A stretch of DNA of 64,000 nucleotides from Phyllobacterium zundukense (lineage in GTDB: Bacteria > Pseudomonadota > Alphaproteobacteria > Rhizobiales > Rhizobiaceae), in NCBI RefSeq assembly GCF_002764115.1, contig NZ_CP017942.1, forward strand, positions 443,001-507,000, in the 5' to 3' direction. Below, piece after piece: positions 62,993 through 64,000 of this stretch. How positions within the stretch are numbered: position 1 is the first letter of the stretch; each line of letters begins with the position of its first letter. Both the position numbers and the translations under genes were made by a program. The notes under the pieces were generated by a model, which searched no databases, was not told the origin of the DNA, and worked only from the letters and a program-made list of their open reading frames with translations.

Positions 62993-64000
62993 ATGCCGAC
63001 AATAACAATCAAGTCCGAAGAACAGAAGGACGCTGAAGCCGATGTTGAGCGTGTTCATGACGACCTCGGTCCATTCGTTGTTGCCGCCGAGACGACGCGA
63101 ATGGCGATGGTGTTTACGAACGCGAAGGAACCCGGCAATCCGATAATTTTTACCAATGACAGCTTTCTTTCTTTGACCGGGTACGATCGGGACGAAGTGC
63201 TCGGTCAAAGTTTCAACTTTCTGATGGCACACGCCTCCGATGCGAGATCGCTGGCAACGATTGCATCCGAATTTGAGGGCAATTCGGCAGGGGGATCGGA
63301 AATTCGCTACCGCCGCAAGGACGGCAGCGAATTCTGGGCAGCAATCTTCATTAGCCCGGTTCGGGATGAACGCGGGGGCGTTGTCCAGCATTTTGCCTCC
63401 TTCGCTGATCTCACCCAACACAGGGAGGAGGAAGCTCACTCCAGGAGGCTCATTGACGAACTGAACCATCGCGTCAAAAACACCCTGTCGACGGTGCAAT
63501 CGATTGTCTGGCAGGTCTTGCGGGCAACGTCTGATCCCAAGGCAATTCGAGACGCCATCGAGTCGCGTCTATCGGCGCTATCCCGCTCACACGACTTGTT
63601 GACCCGCAAGAATTGGGAAAGCGCGGGGTTGCTCGATGTGGTCAACGATGCCTTGGAACCATTCGCGGTCACGGGTGGTCGGGCACAGCGCATTGTGATT
63701 TCGGGCGACAACATCCTTTTCCCGCCAAAAGCAGCCTTGGCCCTTGGCATTGCGTTCAACGAACTTGCGACCAATGCCGTGAAGTATGGTGCGTTTTCCA
63801 ATGGCGCTGGTTCAGTGCTGATCGGTTGGAAGATCGAGCCAACGCCGCAGGGCGGCCGGCTGATCCTGATCTGGCAGGAGAAGGACGGTCCGCCTGTCGT
63901 GACACCGTCACATAAAGGCTTTGGCTCGCGCATGATCGAGAGCGGTCTGGCCCAGGAACTGGAAGGCGCGGTGCACCTCGACTATCGGCCAGACGGCGTG
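62993..64000 (+). CDS. PAS-domain HWE-family sensor histidine kinase (3' end outside window)
   Basis: 336 residues visible. A PAS/LOV-like domain (about 30-140: ETTRMAMVFTNAKEPGNPII, FTNDSFLSLTGYDRDEVLGQ, IRYRRKDGSEFWAAIFISPV) is followed by the HWE kinase core: H-box RLIDELNHRVKNTLSTVQSI, N-box LGIAFNELATNAVKYGAFSN, and the W-x-E motif LIWQEKDGP. The LOV cysteine motif G-x-N-C-R-F-L is GQSFNFLM here, so no photo-adduct is expected. In Hyphomicrobiales, such kinases often act on the general stress response via PhyR, or as light/redox sensors. The output partner is not visible. Confidence 0.9.
   Translation, partial: MPTITIKSEEQKDAEADVERVHDDLGPFVVAAETTRMAMVFTNAKEPGNPIIFTNDSFLSLTGYDRDEVLGQSFNFLMAHASDARSLATIASEFEGNSAGGSEIRYRRKDGSEFWAAIFISPVRDERGGVVQHFASFADLTQHREEEAHSRRLIDELNHRVKNTLSTVQSIVWQVLRATSDPKAIRDAIESRLSALSRSHDLLTRKNWESAGLLDVVNDALEPFAVTGGRAQRIVISGDNILFPPKAALALGIAFNELATNAVKYGAFSNGAGSVLIGWKIEPTPQGGRLILIWQEKDGPPVVTPSHKGFGSRMIESGLAQELEGAVHLDYRPDGV

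Noticed and set aside
1..64000. tRNA, rRNA, riboswitch or integrase attachment site
   Set aside because: Intergenic regions were read for cloverleaf elements, rRNA motifs and integrase genes; none was convincing by eye, though a covariance search was not possible.

Overview
The window looks like a chromosome or chromid segment of an alphaproteobacterium of the order Hyphomicrobiales (Brucella/Ochrobactrum, Phyllobacterium or Rhizobium type). The evidence is a glxB/glxA gene pair beside a soxBDAG operon, an HWE-family histidine kinase, a YcaQ-free set of very small membrane proteins typical of rhizobial stress regions, and the general codon style. This placement is inferred from protein character, not from a database search. 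No rRNA, tRNA or CRISPR array was recognised.

Layout. (1) 1-7.1 kb: start of glxB, a cupin-type XRE regulator, the AraC-type regulator glxA, and the divergent heterotetrameric sarcosine oxidase operon soxBDAG, which feeds C1 units from sarcosine into tetrahydrofolate. (2) 7.2-18.5 kb: a GntR/FCD repressor divergent from an eleven-gene catabolic operon: DUF1185 (AA_synth) protein, alpha/beta hydrolase, flavin reductase with an odd C-terminal domain, luciferase-like monooxygenase, aldehyde dehydrogenase, NIPSNAP protein, complete PotABCD-like ABC importer and succinate-semialdehyde dehydrogenase. A perfect 12-bp palindrome sits in the divergent promoter. This is the best candidate for an undescribed pathway. 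(3) 18.7-24.6 kb: an organosulfur-type operon on the minus strand (NtaA/DmoA-like monooxygenase, SsuB, SsuA, two SsuC, nitroreductase). (4) 24.8-26.5 kb: an IS5-family element with 17-bp ends that carries a glutathione S-transferase gene as passenger.

(5) 26.5-38.6 kb: mixed region with truncated genes (flavin monooxygenase, PEBP protein, D-amino-acid dehydrogenase, ChaC-like), interspersed with intact cell-envelope genes (LTA-synthase-like sulfatase, L,D-transpeptidase, YihY/BrkB), a rhodanese, small hypothetical genes, and a 42-bp direct repeat bracketing 2.5 kb.

(6) 38.7-56.6 kb: a mosaic of abutting gene fragments (LpxO/AspH against RND pump, IS6 remnant, IS5 fragment, groEL C-terminus against an actinobacterial-looking LCP fragment, isoprenylcysteine methyltransferase against a TRAP permease, GNAT, DUF1194, response regulator) separating a few intact modules: an RTX calcium-binding protein, an exported isoaspartyl methyltransferase coupled to a membrane spermidine-synthase-like protein, and a sugar ABC importer whose two permeases are fused. 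(7) 56.9-64 kb: small stress or envelope proteins (DUF883-like, zinc-ribbon, micro-membrane proteins of 22-29 residues), a decayed IS5 element, a truncated YsnF-like stress protein, and the start of a PAS-HWE histidine kinase that runs off the window.
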